From Orientallactaga sibirica (taxonomy: Eukaryota; Chordata; Mammalia; Rodentia; Dipodidae), in contig JAEOAD010000029.1 in assembly GCA_036365145.1 (NCBI GenBank), forward strand, positions 18,544,001 to 18,608,000: DNA of 64,000 bases, written 5' to 3'. Under the pieces are notes generated by a model. It ran no database searches, was not told where the DNA came from, and saw only the letters and a program-made list of their open reading frames with translations. Every line of letters begins with the position of its first letter. The stretch's first letter is position 1. This document shows, piece by piece, positions 34,950-47,249 of this stretch. Made by a program: the position numbers and the translations under genes.

Positions 34950-35096
34950 GGGCCTGGAGAGATGGCTTAGCAGTTAAGCACTTATCTGTGAAGTCTAATG
35001 ACCCTGGTTCAAGGCCCCATTCCCCAGGACCCACTTAAGCCAGATGCACAAGGTGGCACATGCATCTGGAGTTCGTGTGCAGTGGCTGAAGGCCTA

Positions 35097-35130
<34 letters not shown>

Positions 35131-35200
35131 ATCTGCCTCTTTCTCTGTCGGCTGTCGCTTTCAAATGAATAAATAAATAAAATAAACAAAAAAATTTAAA
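34950..35200 (+). repeat. DIP SINE
   Basis: ggcctggagagatggcttag to aaataaataaaataaac, with a (CT)n of about 30 bases near 35097. Imperfect TSD around aaaaacatagaca. It lies only 36 bp after the solo LTR. Confidence 0.9.
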
Positions 35201-35212
35201 AATGTATAGACA

Positions 35213-37209
35213 AAACAGAGAAGACAAAAATCAATATGATTTAAATTATAATGGAAAATTTTAATAGTTATTTTCATCTTTATAAATTAAGACAAATGAT
35301 TTTAGGGATCCTAATAAATTTTTCCTCAAGGATTTAATTAACTTTTGTGGTAACAGAAGCCTTCCATGTGGGCAGGAAGCTAGAAAATGATCAAACTCAA
35401 AGGCCCCTCCCTGAGGTTATGTGATCAGTAAACAATCACCTGGGAGTGAAAGATTGACTTAAGTTCATTTGCCTGTAAACTGCACAGGGAGCTGCAGTGA
35501 TAGAGCTTTCTTGGGTCAAGCATCATGGCTCACCAGTGGTGGGGCGGAGTTCAGTACTGCAACTGTTGGAGTTGTCCATGTTACAGGAAATAACCACTCA
35601 CAACTCAACAAACACATTGCTTCACCATGCTGTTGTTGGGTAGAGTCAAGTCTTTGGCCCACCCCCTCTATTGTATCAGGGATAAGTACATGTTTGATCC
35701 TATTTCCCCAGGAAAAGTCTCACAACCATTCCTTTCGCGTGCCTGGCTATGGTCTTGCCAATGCTTTAAAAAAAAAAAAAAAAACTGATGGAATCCTCAA
35801 ACTCATGGCATTTTCAAACTATGATGACAAGGTTTGTGATTTTTATCACATCTCCTGTGAAGAATGCTTGCCAAATTAAATCGTGGAGTAAATACAATGA
35901 AAAATGTTGTTTAGATTTAATTCTGTGTTTCCTTTCTTGGCATCATCTTTGGAGTCAGACTAGAACACTGTGCAAAAGGTTTTATTTTTGAGAAATATTT
36001 CAAAGTATGATACTGGTTTTGACCAGATGAAAGTGTCTCTGCCTTCTATGATGCTCAAGCAACCAGAGCAGGCTTTGACTATGTGCGGTGAGTTGAAACA
36101 CCATCTGTTGAGGTACTAATTGCCGTATTTGATGGGAGATGCAAGGAGGCTGTGGCAGCTGACAAAGAAAGGGTTGCAAGATCAGTGGCATTGAATTAGA
36201 ATGATTAGAATGTGATTTTTGTCATCTCAAACATGTGTTGAAACTTGCTATTATAGTGTACCTCGTCACCCACCCTGTAAACAATGTTCTATAATTTCAC
36301 TATAAGTTAGTAGAGAAGTTGTTTTTAATTAGATTAAATGACTGAACATTTATTGTGTTCATATTCCTAAGTGATGACTTCAGCTATCTGTGTAAAACAG
36401 AAAATGTGCATTTCCTTCCTACCTCACTCTGAAAGTAGACTTGCTGTTTACAGTTTCCAGTGTCTGAAGTTTTCAGATACAAGAAACTTTTACTCCATAT
36501 TTGGAACATACTGCCAGAAAGAGAGAGCACAGGCTTTCCTGTATGCTGAGGGTTAGCATAGCCCGTATCACTGCTGATGAGCTCTAATATATACTTTGGA
36601 CGGTAATGCTCATTTCTATTCTATCAGCGCTAATACAACCGAATAACCCATTTTATGCAATTTTCTATCTTTCTAGAAGATGGATGAGTAGGCTTACGGT
36701 ATAAAGGATGACAAAAATGAAATATAGAAATCTGGACAGAATAGGATGACCAAGGCAGCAAGGTAGCAAAGACAATTACTAGCACTGCCAGTCTCCCCCA
36801 TCATTTGTCATTCATACTGTTAATAATGCTCAAAGTTGAAATTCTATGTCATGGGAAAATGTAATGGAAAGTTACTTTTCACTCTTGCTTAAATAATGGA
36901 TCAATGAAACATTTCCAGCAAGACATGCAACTGGTATTGCTTGTTACTTTCAGATTTTCAAGATGAAGAAAATTGTGCTTTTGATCTCAAAGGAGTACTT
37001 CTAGGAACATGGTACTTAAGAAAAATGTCCTGTTCCTTAGGGAAAAGATTTAACATGTCTTTAGATAAATAGAGTTTCTAATGCTGAATCATATAATTAA
37101 TAATGCATGCCTGTAATATAAATATACAGCAATATTTATATAAAATTTATATACAATATGTACAAATGTGCCCGAGAAATTGACAACGACATCATTCCAA
37201 AACGAATTT
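35213..37209. other. Unassigned stretch with possible retroposed segment
   Basis: A segment ending in 17 A at 35768-35784 (from roughly 35340) has a higher GC content than its surroundings and an open frame at 35469-35879 that runs through the A tract. It could be a retrocopy or an unrecognised repeat, but no TSD or parent was identified. The remainder to 37209 holds unsupported short ORFs only. Confidence 0.4.
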
Positions 37210-37284
37210 GAGTTGGGTGTGGTGGCACATGCTTTTGATCCCAGCACTTGGGAGGCAGAGGTAGGTGGATCATCATGAGTTTGC
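37210..37284 (+). repeat. B1 5' fragment
   Basis: Only the first half of a B1, gttgggtgtggtggcacatg to about gatcatcatgagtttg. The second half and tail are missing. Confidence 0.85.
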
Positions 37285-37701
37285 TGATTGTAGGTTTATG
37301 ATTCTTGAGATATAAAATACCTAGTTTCTTGAAATTGTACTGTATATCTGAAAAGCAGTAAAATATTTTAAAATAATGACTATTCTTATTATAACATATA
37401 GTTGATTTCACAGCATTAATTAGTCCCTCACTATGGCCATCAAATTTTAATAAACAAAAGAATATGGCATTCCCTTGTAGTACACATGCATACAATAGAA
37501 GTGAGAAAAAGACCAATAGATATTCAATTATATGGTTCCAATTTTGTCTGTAATGAAAGTAGTTTCAAATCAGCAGGAAGAATTTTTTTCTTTTTCAAGA
37601 AACTGTGCTGAGGTATAGGAAAGAATGGCTGCATTAGGGAGAATAAAGTCAAGTGAATACGCTGATACTCTGGCATAAATGTGACTTTCAAAACTGTTCC
37701 T
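37285..37701. other. No feature recognised
   Basis: AT-rich. The minus-strand ORF at 37136-37516 includes the B1 fragment and is not supported. Confidence 0.5.
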
Positions 37702-37910
37702 AGGGCTGGAGAGATGACTTAGCACTTAAGGAGCTTGCCTTCAAAATCTAACCAATCAGATTTGATTCCACAATGCTCGCGTAAAGCCGGATGCACAAAG
37801 TAGCACATGTTTCTGTCATTTATTCTCAGTGGCTAGAGGCCCAGATTTGCCTAATATTTCTCTCTTTTTTGCTCTCTCTCTCATTGCAAATAAATAGATA
37901 AAATAAACAT
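37702..37910 (+). repeat. DIP SINE, diverged
   Basis: agggctggagagatgactta to aaataaatagataaaataaa. Its middle is more mutated than most (gtttctgtcatttattctca). Confidence 0.85.
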
Positions 37911-38003
37911 TTTTCAAATGTAATCAACAGTGTATTTCCAAAGTGTAAATCATTACATATTCAATTGTTTTGCCTTTTGAACTCCTTTAATTAATATATT
38001 TTT

Positions 38004-38254
38004 AGGGCTACAGAGATAGCTTAATGGTTAAGGCTCTTGCTTGCAAAGCCTAAGAATGCTTGTTCAAATCTCCAGTTTCCACATATAGCCAGATGCAAAA
38101 GTGACGCAATGCAATGTCACACATGTGCACAAGGGGGCACACGCATCTGGAATTTGTTCACAGCAGCTTGAAAGGCCTTGGTGCACCCATTCTCTCTCTA
38201 CCTGTTCCTCCTCCTCTCTCTGTCTTGATCTCTCAATATATATATATATATATA
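38004..38254 (+). repeat. DIP SINE, long form, with (AT)n
   Basis: agggctacagagatagctta, then the long-form insert with agatgcaaaagtgacgcaat and caatgtcacacatgtgcaca, then gggggcacacgcatctgg. The tail is replaced by (AT)n at 38236-38254. Confidence 0.88.
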
Positions 38255-39372
38255 GTCTTAGATAATTATGATGTTAATACACAGTTATCCACAACTGTAA
38301 TTCCCTTGGCAAATAATTTTAAGTAATTTTATTATTCTATATCTCTTATAAGTTGTTGCATTTTTATCACTTTTTGACATTAATGCTTGATAAGCCATGA
38401 CACCATGGAGAATAGCTATTTGTGTCACATGACACAAGTAGAGTGATTGACCAATAAATAAATAAATCAGGAATAAAATAAGGAAGCACTGTGACTACAA
38501 TGTGACACATTTGTGAGAAAGTTATATAACACAGGTTGGGGAACTCACAATTTGAGGTTTCTCATCAAGTTTCTATTCCTCATGTCAAGATTCTAAATAG
38601 GACCCTGCTGTGCTAGACTTGTGGTGAGAGGCTAGATATTTTGATGATGTACAGGTAATTTAGGTAAAAAGATTTCATCTTACTTGCTCATTGGGGATGT
38701 AAGGACAAAACTTAACATGAGGAAGGAAAGTTCATACTACTGACTCTTCTGAGGGAAAATCGTGGAGCAGAGGGTGACTGAACAGAGGGTGCACAGTGGC
38801 ATCATACACATGTCCCACATCCTTTCCAGATTCTTGCCTTCACTGATGTTTCTGATGATTCTGGCCACGTTAGTTAACATCCCTGCATCTTAGTTTTTAT
38901 ATGCTAAGATAATTAAACAAACCTTCATTAACAATCAAAACCAGTGGCTGTAGTTAATTATGAAAGAACATTATTAAGCAGAAAACATTAAGCACCCATG
39001 ATGATTCATCATTGGACAATTTTTTCAGTATCCTTTGAAAAGTCCTGAGTCTCTATGACATCACAATGGCTAAGTTTAATGTCAAATAAACATTCTATTA
39101 TCTATATTTTTATTACATACTTAATCAAATAATTATAATTTTAAAATCATAATTAGAAAAAAACTCATACATCCTAAAACATTTTCAGAACACCATTGAC
39201 TTCCCATGTTTCATTCTTTCCTAATGAAATATATAAATTTAAATTACCTCTAGTTTTTTTTTAGAAAATCAATCCTTCTTTCCAATAAATTATAGTAGCT
39301 CTACTCAGTAAATATGCTCTTATTGTAAAGCTGTGTGTGTGTATTTTGTATGTAATAGTTTCATATATTTAT
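38255..39372. other. Unique stretch, nothing firm
   Basis: A faint MIR-like patch near 38865-38915 (taacatccctgcatcttag). No ORF or rodent repeat recognised. Confidence 0.45.
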
Positions 39373-39604
39373 TTAAAATAATTTTAAAAGATATTTTGTT
39401 TATTTATTTATTTGAGAGAGAGAGAAAGAAGAAGAGGCAGAGAGAAAGAGTGAATGGGCGCAGCAGGACCTTTAGATACTGCAAATGAACTACAAACACA
39501 TGTGTCTCCTTGTGCATCTGGCTTATGTGGGTCCTGGGGAATTGAACCAGGGTGTAGGCTTTGCAGGCAAATGCCTTACCCACTAAGCCATTTCCCTAGC
39601 CCAA
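39373..39604 (-). repeat. DIP SINE
   Basis: TSD tttcatatatttat at 39359-39372 and 39605-39618. Short form, (TTTA)n tail. Confidence 0.92.
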
Positions 39605-39618
39605 TTTCATATATTTAT

Positions 39619-40436
39619 ACAATTCCAATCAATTTCAGGGAACATCTGCAATCTTTTGGCTATATTTGTATAAACAATGTTCGAGATTGTTTTCCCTTTT
39701 CCTTCTTATAGCAGAAGCCATTTTAGAAACTTTTAATAGTAGCACATATATTTGTGTTAAATATGTTTTATATTAAATATTATGAATAAATACAAATTTA
39801 AAATACATCATACATATACATAGCATCTGTGGAAAGCAGAATATATGGGGCTTGATATTAAGACAATTTTATATAATGATGATGATTTATTTAATCAAAT
39901 GATTAATTGAATTATCAGAGTGCATGGATAATAACATTGACAAAAGTAGTCCCTAATCATAAGATAAAAAGTTAAACAGGTATTTATGATTTTGACTGCT
40001 AGAAAGCTCGCTAGTCTATTTTAGATAGATTTACAGTTTCTTCTATCTCATTCCTCTAAATTCTTGCATGTTCAGATGTCTTTTCTTCTCCATACCGCTT
40101 GTCTGATTCCATTCATGTCTATATTATTATAAATAAGTGTGTCAAGTGTGTCTAGTATGTCTGTGTATGAACACATGCAGCAAATATTCACATTCATTCA
40201 GATTTACTGCTTTCTGTGGAAAGCTTCCTTTAATAGCAAATTCACCCATCCCTTAGCTTTTTTTGTTCTTATCTTACCACAATATTAATAAGTTCAAAAT
40301 GGATGTTTGCTTCCACATGCCCTGGTAAGCTGGATCACACTAGAGATTTATCTTTTCTGTATTTTTTTTAAAGAAATCACCTTGAAATTATACCTTTTCC
40401 TCTCCCATGTTTACATTTTTTTTTATTTGAAATCTT
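39619..40436. other. No feature recognised
   Basis: AT-rich unique sequence without notable ORFs. Confidence 0.5.
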
Positions 40437-40486
40437 GGGGTGAGAATTTAGCTCCATGAAGCACTTATTTAGTATGCTCAAGACCC

Positions 40487-40517
<31 letters not shown>

Positions 40518-40520
40518 AAA
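40437..40520 (+). repeat. ID SINE, shortened
   Basis: ggggtgagaatttagctcc followed by gcacttatttagtatgctca and agaccct matches the BC1-derived ID head, then it goes straight into about 29 A interrupted by a G. The region with the B box is missing or shortened. The only ID copy recognised here. Confidence 0.7.
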
Positions 40521-41914
40521 TATCTACCATAAAAACATATTTGAAATCTTTTGCTAAGATCTCCTCTTAGAAGTAACATGTGATCCTTAATTTTTTACCA
40601 ATTTAAGTCTAAACACTCATTCCCCTACCTACCTGGTGGCTGTGACAATTCGTGCTTTAGTGTATACACAGCAGGAAGACATAACGTGGCAGGGTAATTT
40701 AGCAACTGCAAGTGTTCTCTATCCTCAATATGAAACTAAATTTCTGATTCCAGCTACAGTATTAACCCACTAGGGTCATTCACACTTCTGCTCTCTGAGG
40801 CTTCCTCTCATGCACACCCATGACACTAATGTACTAATGATCCCAAGCTCTTACTTGTGTCTTTGGTTCTCACAGACAACCCACAGGAAAGGTCTCCTTC
40901 TCCTAGAATATTAATAATGTTTAGAGGAGGAGAAGGTGACATTTCATTCTTCTTGGTAACATTGCTGTCCTTGATGATTATTACATTGTAGTCAGGAAGG
41001 CATAGGGTAAAGTATAGCAAATGTGTCTTCTTTTTCAAAAAATATATTAGAAGAAAACAAATAAGGATCAAGACACAAACGTTTGTATTGTTTATCCAAA
41101 TGTAGCAGACACAGTGGGATGCCCTTTTTATGCTAACTACATGTAGGAAGGAACTAAAAAGCTTGCTGAGCCAGAAACATAAATGGCTTTAATAGCTCTG
41201 GAGTTGAAAACCTTTATTTACACTCACTCAGTGTGAATGTGAGCTTCCATATGGTCAACCTATGGCTTATGAGTCTACCGGGAAGATTAACACTTTATCT
41301 GGCTCTGCTCACACAAATTATATTCTGATGCCAACCATTAGCCTTCTCATAGTTGTCTTTCTTTTATGAGCCTTCCCAAATTCTTCTCCCTCTCGGCCTG
41401 CAAACAGTTTCCCTCCTTCAACCAGCCAGTTTATTATTATTGACTCAGAAGGCAAAGTTTCTTGTCTTTCTACTACAAAATAGTAATGCTTCCTTAAGAC
41501 ATTTCCTTTGAATTTATTTAGCAGTTTGATATTTAGATACCAGAAATAAGGAAGACCTTTACTCGGCTTAAGTTAAAGGATTTTATGGCTCAGTTTATTC
41601 TGGCCACGTGAATGAGAAGGGGTAAAATCATTTTTTTCTTGTAAAACATAAAATAATATTTTTCCATGTTCTACTTCTACATTTATTTTCTCAACTCAAA
41701 TGATCACTAGCTGTGTATGCCCCAGCATAAGGCTTTTGCACTCTATGCCAGGAATTAAATAGGCATAGAATGAAACTAAAACTGGGCACCTGACAAAAGG
41801 CTTTTCATTACTCCTGTATTTGTTTTGTCTTTTTTTTTTTTTCCCCAGTCAACAAATATTTGCAGAGGGTCTACTTAAAAGAGTTACATGTCCAACAGAA
41901 ATTGAGATTAAATT
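40521..41914. other. Mostly unique stretch
   Basis: Holds one member of the direct-repeat pair (41131-41303). Otherwise no named repeat or supported ORF. Confidence 0.45.
41131..41303 (+). repeat. Direct repeat, copy 1
   Basis: Matches 42793-42970 over about 175 bases: tgctaacta start, gcttgctgagc, ataaatggcttt, tagctctg, gttgaaa.cctttat and catatggtcaa. Family unknown; see finding. Confidence 0.7.
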
Positions 41915-41937
41915 CTCTCTCTCTCTCTCTCTCTCTA

Positions 41938-41994
<57 letters not shown>
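41915..41994. repeat. (CT)n(GT)n microsatellite
   Basis: About 24 bases of CT repeat run into about 55 bases of GT repeat with a single TTT interruption. ORFs of about 65 codons on both strands are simply translated repeats. Confidence 0.95.
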
Positions 41995-41995
<1 letters not shown>

Positions 41996-42515
41996 AAACT
42001 GGTAAACAGATCTTTGCATTGAAGTTCTGCATGAACATGTATTTATTTTGTGGAAAGTAAATGAACAAGTGTTAGGAAGCTGTCATCAGATGGAGGCTGG
42101 CCCAGGATCAGTGCAGAAATGTGCAATACCTCCTTCTCCATGAAGCATGCAGTTGGATGTGGGTCTGAGGTGACAGAAAGGAAGGGAAACTGCAGAAGCT
42201 TTGCTCGTGCAGCATGATATGTGACATACTAGCTCCAGCACAGCCTGATATTCTCACATCTCAGAGAGGAAGAATGAGACACAGAGTCTACAAGAGGTGT
42301 TTTACCTTTTCTCCATTGATCAGTAAAGACCCAGTGGGAATAGGATGTCCAGTCACTGAAAATTGCTTGCCTGCCTTCTGTGCTCAAGACTTTTGTAATT
42401 GAGTAATACAAAATTCCAGTATTATCAAACTGCACATGACCTCATAACAGGCATCCCTTGGGGACTACCAGAAGGACTTGGTATTTTCAGGACATTGAGG
42501 TAGTCACAAGTGAAA
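41995..42515. other. Unassigned stretch
   Basis: GC slightly higher than surroundings. A MIR-like word (gagaggaagaatgagacaca) occurs near 42264. No ORF supported. Confidence 0.4.
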
Positions 42516-42531
42516 TTTCTATTACTACTCT

Positions 42532-42690
42532 CTTTTTTTTTTTTTTTTTTTACCCAAGGCAGGGTCTCACTGTAGTGCAGGCTGACCTGGATTTCACTTT
42601 GTAGTCTCAGGGCAGCCTCAAACTCACGGTGATCCTCCTACCTCTGCCTCCCGAGTGCTGGGATTAAAGGCATGCGCCACCATGCCGGGC
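42532..42690 (-). repeat. B1 SINE
   Basis: TSD tttctattact[a/t]ctct-like (42516-42531 and 42691-42706, small differences). Head catgcgccaccatgccgggc is close to the consensus, so this is a young copy. Confidence 0.95.
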
Positions 42691-42744
42691 TTTCTATTAC
42701 TTCTCTTAATTGGACTTCATTGTTACTGGCATAACATTATTTTC

Positions 42745-42746
<2 letters not shown>

Positions 42747-42783
<37 letters not shown>
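42747..42783. repeat. (TG)n microsatellite
   Basis: About 18 units, lying immediately before the second direct-repeat copy. Confidence 0.95.
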
Positions 42784-42785
<2 letters not shown>

Positions 42786-42792
42786 TGTTGGG

Positions 42793-42970
42793 TGCTAACT
42801 ATGTCTAGAAAAAAATTGAAAGGCTTGCTGAGCTGTAAATATAAATGGCTTTGATAGCTCTGCTGTTGAAAGCCTTTCTCAATCAATGTTTATGAGGTAT
42901 GAATTTGATCTTACATATGGTCAAAACTATGACTTTTGGGTTTATGGACAGCTCCGGAGATAACCCCAAG
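42793..42970 (+). repeat. Direct repeat, copy 2
   Basis: Same strand as 41131-41303 and 1662 bp away, roughly three quarters identical by eye. The alignment fades after the ggagataac region. Confidence 0.7.
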
Positions 42971-43021
42971 TTGTGTTCCACAGACTCTATCTGTTTAAGT
43001 CAGGGACTCTTGACTTGGTCT

Positions 43022-43229
43022 AGGGCTTACCAAGTAGGCTAGAATAACTGGCCATAGAGGTCCAGGGACCCCACTGTGTCTGCCTTCCCAGCCCTGGGAT
43101 TACAAATGTGTGCTATCACCACATAAGGTCTTTTTGAAAAATTAATGTGTATGTGTGTTCTGGTGAGTGAACTCGGGCCTTCATGCTTGCATATCAAGCA
43201 CTTTACTGACTGAGCTGTCTCCCCAGCCC
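43022..43229 (-). repeat. B4 SINE
   Basis: ctgccttcccagccctggga (B1-like part), then gaactcgggccttcatgctt and the head ending gctgtctccccagccct. The 3' portion on the low side is mostly lost. Confidence 0.75.
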
Positions 43230-43280
43230 TCACCTGAATCATTGACGCAAACAACAACAACACAAACAAACAAACAAAAA

Positions 43281-44379
43281 TACAGATCTCTTCTCAAGGG
43301 CTAATTCAGATTTTAGGTACCTCTATTACATGAGTAAAATGTTCATGTTCTAGACAAAGAATTAAGCACAACCTTTTGTGGGATAATGTGATAATTCAGA
43401 GCAGAGTTATGTGGGAGCACAGGGACAGAGTCCATATACTGAATCCACACTATCAAGATTGTGTTTTGAAGATTAATAGGAATATATGTATGAAGCAGAA
43501 AAGTCATCAGCACAGCAAGAGCAGCAGGCATTCTATGGTAATTTTGTGAACTTGAAAGAGCTTAGACGTGTTTGAAGCACAAGTTTGAATTAAGACATAA
43601 GTGCTAGATGAGAGAAAATAAATTCTGGAAGATATGAATCTTTAAAGATAGTTCAGCTTATATCAACATGAAAATATATAAAACAGTAGATTAATAAAGC
43701 AGTGTCTAGATTATTTTACTTATCTATTCTTCTGACACAAATTACCGCACATCATCTAAATGTTTCCATCAGTGATTATGGCATGATATGTTGTCCCCTA
43801 GGAGAGTGAGGTTTCTAGCCTCAGTTCAATAAACCATGCTATTTTTTGAATTTTATATGATCTACAATGTTATTAGGTTCTCTCTAGACAATTAAAATGA
43901 TATTCTATAAACTCGTGAATTACAGATAACCTTTACACAGGCTTAAGGATTATAGAAAGCTAGACCTCAGCAATGAAGAAGGATGTCATGCACATCCTGA
44001 TGGCAACAAGAAAGAGAAATGCTCAGCACTTTTGCTGATAGTGGAGTCCCTGGGTTGCACTGTGTTTGAGACCCAGACACTCCATCCTCTTTCTATAATA
44101 TAAAAGACTAGTCATTATTTTGTTCTGCGATTAAAGGTGTGTGCCACTATTCCAGGCAGGCACAAAGCCTCCTAAAAGGAGCGGATTACATATTCCATGA
44201 CCATGAGAAAATATCACTAATATTTGCAATTTAGACCTCAACAAAAGCCAGAGAGAGTGAGTGGAAAACATCATGGAAGATTGAGAGGTACTGTTACTGG
44301 AGCTTATAGAGTTACATCCTGAGCCTAGCTTTCTGTCCTTCGCTCCTACCTACATACTTGCCAGGTGCATTTACTATGA
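43281..44379. other. Mostly unique stretch
   Basis: Includes a 32-bp antisense B1 head relic at 44127-44158 (attaaaggtgtgtgccacta). No ORF supported. Confidence 0.45.
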
Positions 44380-44806
44380 GGCTTAGTCTCTGGTTGCCGA
44401 GTTAACATGTGATTCTGTTAGAATCACCATGGAAATAAATCTCTGATCATGTCTATTAGGAATTCCTAGGTATTTTATAGATTGGGTTAGTTGAAGGGAA
44501 AGGATGTACCCTAACTGTATGAAGTGCAAATCGTGGTCTACATTTATGAACTGTATAAAAGGAAAAAGTTAACTTAGCATTAGCATTTCTCTCTCTTTAT
44601 CACTCTCTCTTTCTCTCTCTCTATCTCTCTGTCTCTCTTTTCCTCTCTACTGCTGTGAAGATTTGACTGAAGCTCCTGTTATGCTTTCCATACTATGATA
44701 GATTTACCCTCAAAACTATAACTGAAATCCTTTTCTTTTCTTTCTTTTCTTCCTTAAGCTGCTTCTAGTCAGATATTTTGTCCCAGCAGTGGGGAAAATT
44801 AATAGA
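44380..44806 (+). mobile_element. Old rodent LTR-like repeat
   Basis: gttagaatcaccatggaaat and atagattgggttag at the left, taccctcaaaactataactg, ccttaagctgctt and tattttgtcccagcagtggg at the right. The layout, with a TATAAA-like tgtataaaagg near 44555, is that of a MaLR-type or similar LTR. A partial copy is at 50613. Family not assigned. Confidence 0.5.
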
Positions 44807-45855
44807 CAACCATCCTCAATAAGCCAATTAAAAGAGCTATATTGATGATGAAAAGCAGCAAAAAGAGAATTATTCAATGCTGACAGGATGTGAAGAAGAA
44901 TAATGAGGTCCAGTGATCCTTCCAAGCCCCAATCCATAGTACAGGATTTTTTTCTTGTATATAAGGCTTTATTGTAAATGAGATGAGGGAGAAAGGGAGA
45001 AAGAGAGAGAAAGAAGAAAAAATGGAAAGAGACAGGGGTGTATGCATCAGAGAGAGGAAACAAATGAGGAGGAGAAAAAGAGGGATGCTTATACCTGAGA
45101 AGCAGGAATCCAGAAAGAGCAATATTCCAGACCTTGACATCAGGTTTAGTAAATTGCCAGAGATATGTGCACTAAGCAGATCTAGTCATGTTGTGGTATC
45201 ATCCATCATTATCAGGGTTCTCTTGTCTCCTGCAAGGTAGTCTGACAAGTTGCCAGGACTGTGTGAAACTCTTTATGGGGGAGATAAGTTGCCCCTCTGA
45301 CTGGCCTTTCTCCAGACTCCAGCCTCTAACAGAATGAGATCCCTAGGTAAATTAAAAGTAAAGGACACAAGCATCTCATTAGAATATCTTCACTCTTGTC
45401 AGGCTGAATACAGTGCCTTCGATGAGTAATTCCACATTCTGTTATATTTCTTGTTAATTATGAAAATGTTAATGAAAATTTGAGAAATGTGTCTGATATG
45501 GCAAAACACTGACATTCCAGACACATCGAAGTTGGTCTTTATCACCGTCCTTCATCTTTCTAGTGGCCAAATTATAATAAAATGGTTACTATAGCTACAA
45601 AAATGTCATTTAACTAGTTTCAAATGGATTTAATGAGAGCATGTTACCAAATATTCATATTCAATGAAGAAATATACTCATTACTTATCTTGTTGCTATA
45701 AAGAAGTTGTATTGCTTTTTGATTCACTAATAGCAGTTATTAGCCTTATTGTAACCAGACATAGGGGGATCCATGGGAACTATGAAGATGTGACTAGGAA
45801 ACCTTACCCAAGAGGGGAAACCAGGAGGTAGTAAAAATTTGATCAGTAATTATTT
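44807..45855. other. Unassigned stretch with purine-rich tract
   Basis: The plus strand of 44983-45090 is almost all A and G (gagggagaaagggagaaaga onward). The two minus-strand ORFs over it owe their length to the absence of stops in this tract. Nothing else recognised. Confidence 0.5.
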
Positions 45856-46080
45856 ATTTATAAGAGAGGGAGAGTCAGAGAGAGAGAGAGAGAATGGGTG
45901 CGCCAGCAGCCTCTCAGCCACTGTGAACGGATTCTAGATGTGTGTGCCCCTTGTGTGCATGTGTGGCATTGTGCCCCTGTGTCACTTTGCATCTGGCTAA
46001 ACGTGGGACCTGGAGATTGGAACCTGCGTTCTAAGGCTTAGCAGGCAGGTATCTTAACTGCTAAGCCATCTTTCCAACCC
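45856..46080 (-). repeat. DIP SINE, long form
   Basis: TSD cagtaattattt at 45844-45855 and 46081-46092. Contains gtgtggcattgtgcccctgt and cactttgcatctggctaaac, diagnostic of the long form. Confidence 0.93.
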
Positions 46081-46092
46081 CAGTAATTATTT

Positions 46093-46507
46093 TTTGACCA
46101 CCCTTCACCCAGAATTCACACCCATTTGTCCAATTAACAGAAAACTCCATTTACTTCACAAAAACATCCCCAGCTACATCCAAGCATGTCCAATACACTG
46201 TCCATAGGCCATGCATAGCCAAAGGTAGCTGTAAATGTGGCCCAACATACATTCTTAATCTTACATAAAACTTTATGTGATTTTTTTTACAATTTTTATA
46301 ACTCAATTGCATAGTCTCCATCAAACTTTGGGTAAGACAAAGTTTTGTTGCAATATGATGGGTCATGTGGCCAGTAGAAACACAGGGCTTTGACAATCCA
46401 AAACTGTTTTACTTTTAGTAATTTAACAGCAGCACCCTTTGGCAAATATGATATAAATAAATATCTCCCATGAAAGGATCTAAGGCTTATGTAGAGAACT
46501 ATAGAGA
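46093..46507. other. No feature recognised
   Basis: The minus-strand 81-codon ORF here is unsupported. No repeat recognised. Confidence 0.45.
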
Positions 46508-46508
46508 T

Positions 46509-46525
46509 TATATATATGTATATGA

Positions 46526-46575
<50 letters not shown>

Positions 46576-46680
46576 ACAATAATATAAAATATACATTTGT
46601 ATATAAATATATATACAAATATATATATTTATGCATATATAAATATATTATGTGTATGTGTATACACACACACACACATG
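46509..46680. repeat. AT-rich tract with perfect palindrome
   Basis: 46509-46540 is a perfect inverted repeat with 15-bp arms around a central GA, followed by (AT)n to about 46570, more AT-rich quasi-repeats and a short (CA)n at 46664-46678. Such sequence can extrude a cruciform. Confidence 0.85.
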
Positions 46681-46803
46681 AATACCTTATGTGAACCATA
46701 TTACATTAATTCCTTTTCAGATAATCCTATAGTCTAAGATGTGTGTTTGTCTACAATGAGATTGCTCACATTTTAACATACAAGTTTCAACAAAACAAAC
46801 CTT

Positions 46804-47032
46804 AGAGTTGAAGAGATTGTTAAGTAGTTAAAAGCACTCAAAGGGTTTATATTGCTTATAAACCCTGACAAACAGTGTTCTATTCACCAGTACCTATGTA
46901 AATCCAGGTTCATAAATTGGTGCATGTTTCTAGAGTTTGTAGTGACAGAAGGTCCTAGTGCACCCACCCCATATTTTCTATTCTCTCTGTCTCTCACACA
47001 CACACTTTGTCTGTCTCAAACATATAAATAGA

Positions 47033-47074
<42 letters not shown>
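46804..47074 (+). repeat. Diverged DIP SINE plus (GT)n
   Basis: tagagttgaagagattgtta, accagtacctatgtaaatcc and tctagagtttgtagtgacag trace a badly diverged DIP to about 47033. A (GT)n of about 18 units follows at 47038-47074. Confidence 0.75.
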
Positions 47075-47076
<2 letters not shown>

Positions 47077-47249
47077 CTAAGGACAATACAAAAATTTTAA
47101 AGTGTACAATTAATTATAACTTTCCAAGCATCATGGTTCCCTCTACCAGAAAATCAGGTAAATCCTCTGAATGAAGGATGATGCAGAGTGCCCAAAGTAG
47201 ACTGATCACCACTCAGCTCTACTTTGACCATACTTCTTATGAGGCAAGT

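Noticed and set aside
44587..44660. CT-rich tract as a splice polypyrimidine tract
   Set aside because: It lies inside the LTR-like repeat at 44380, and no exon follows it.
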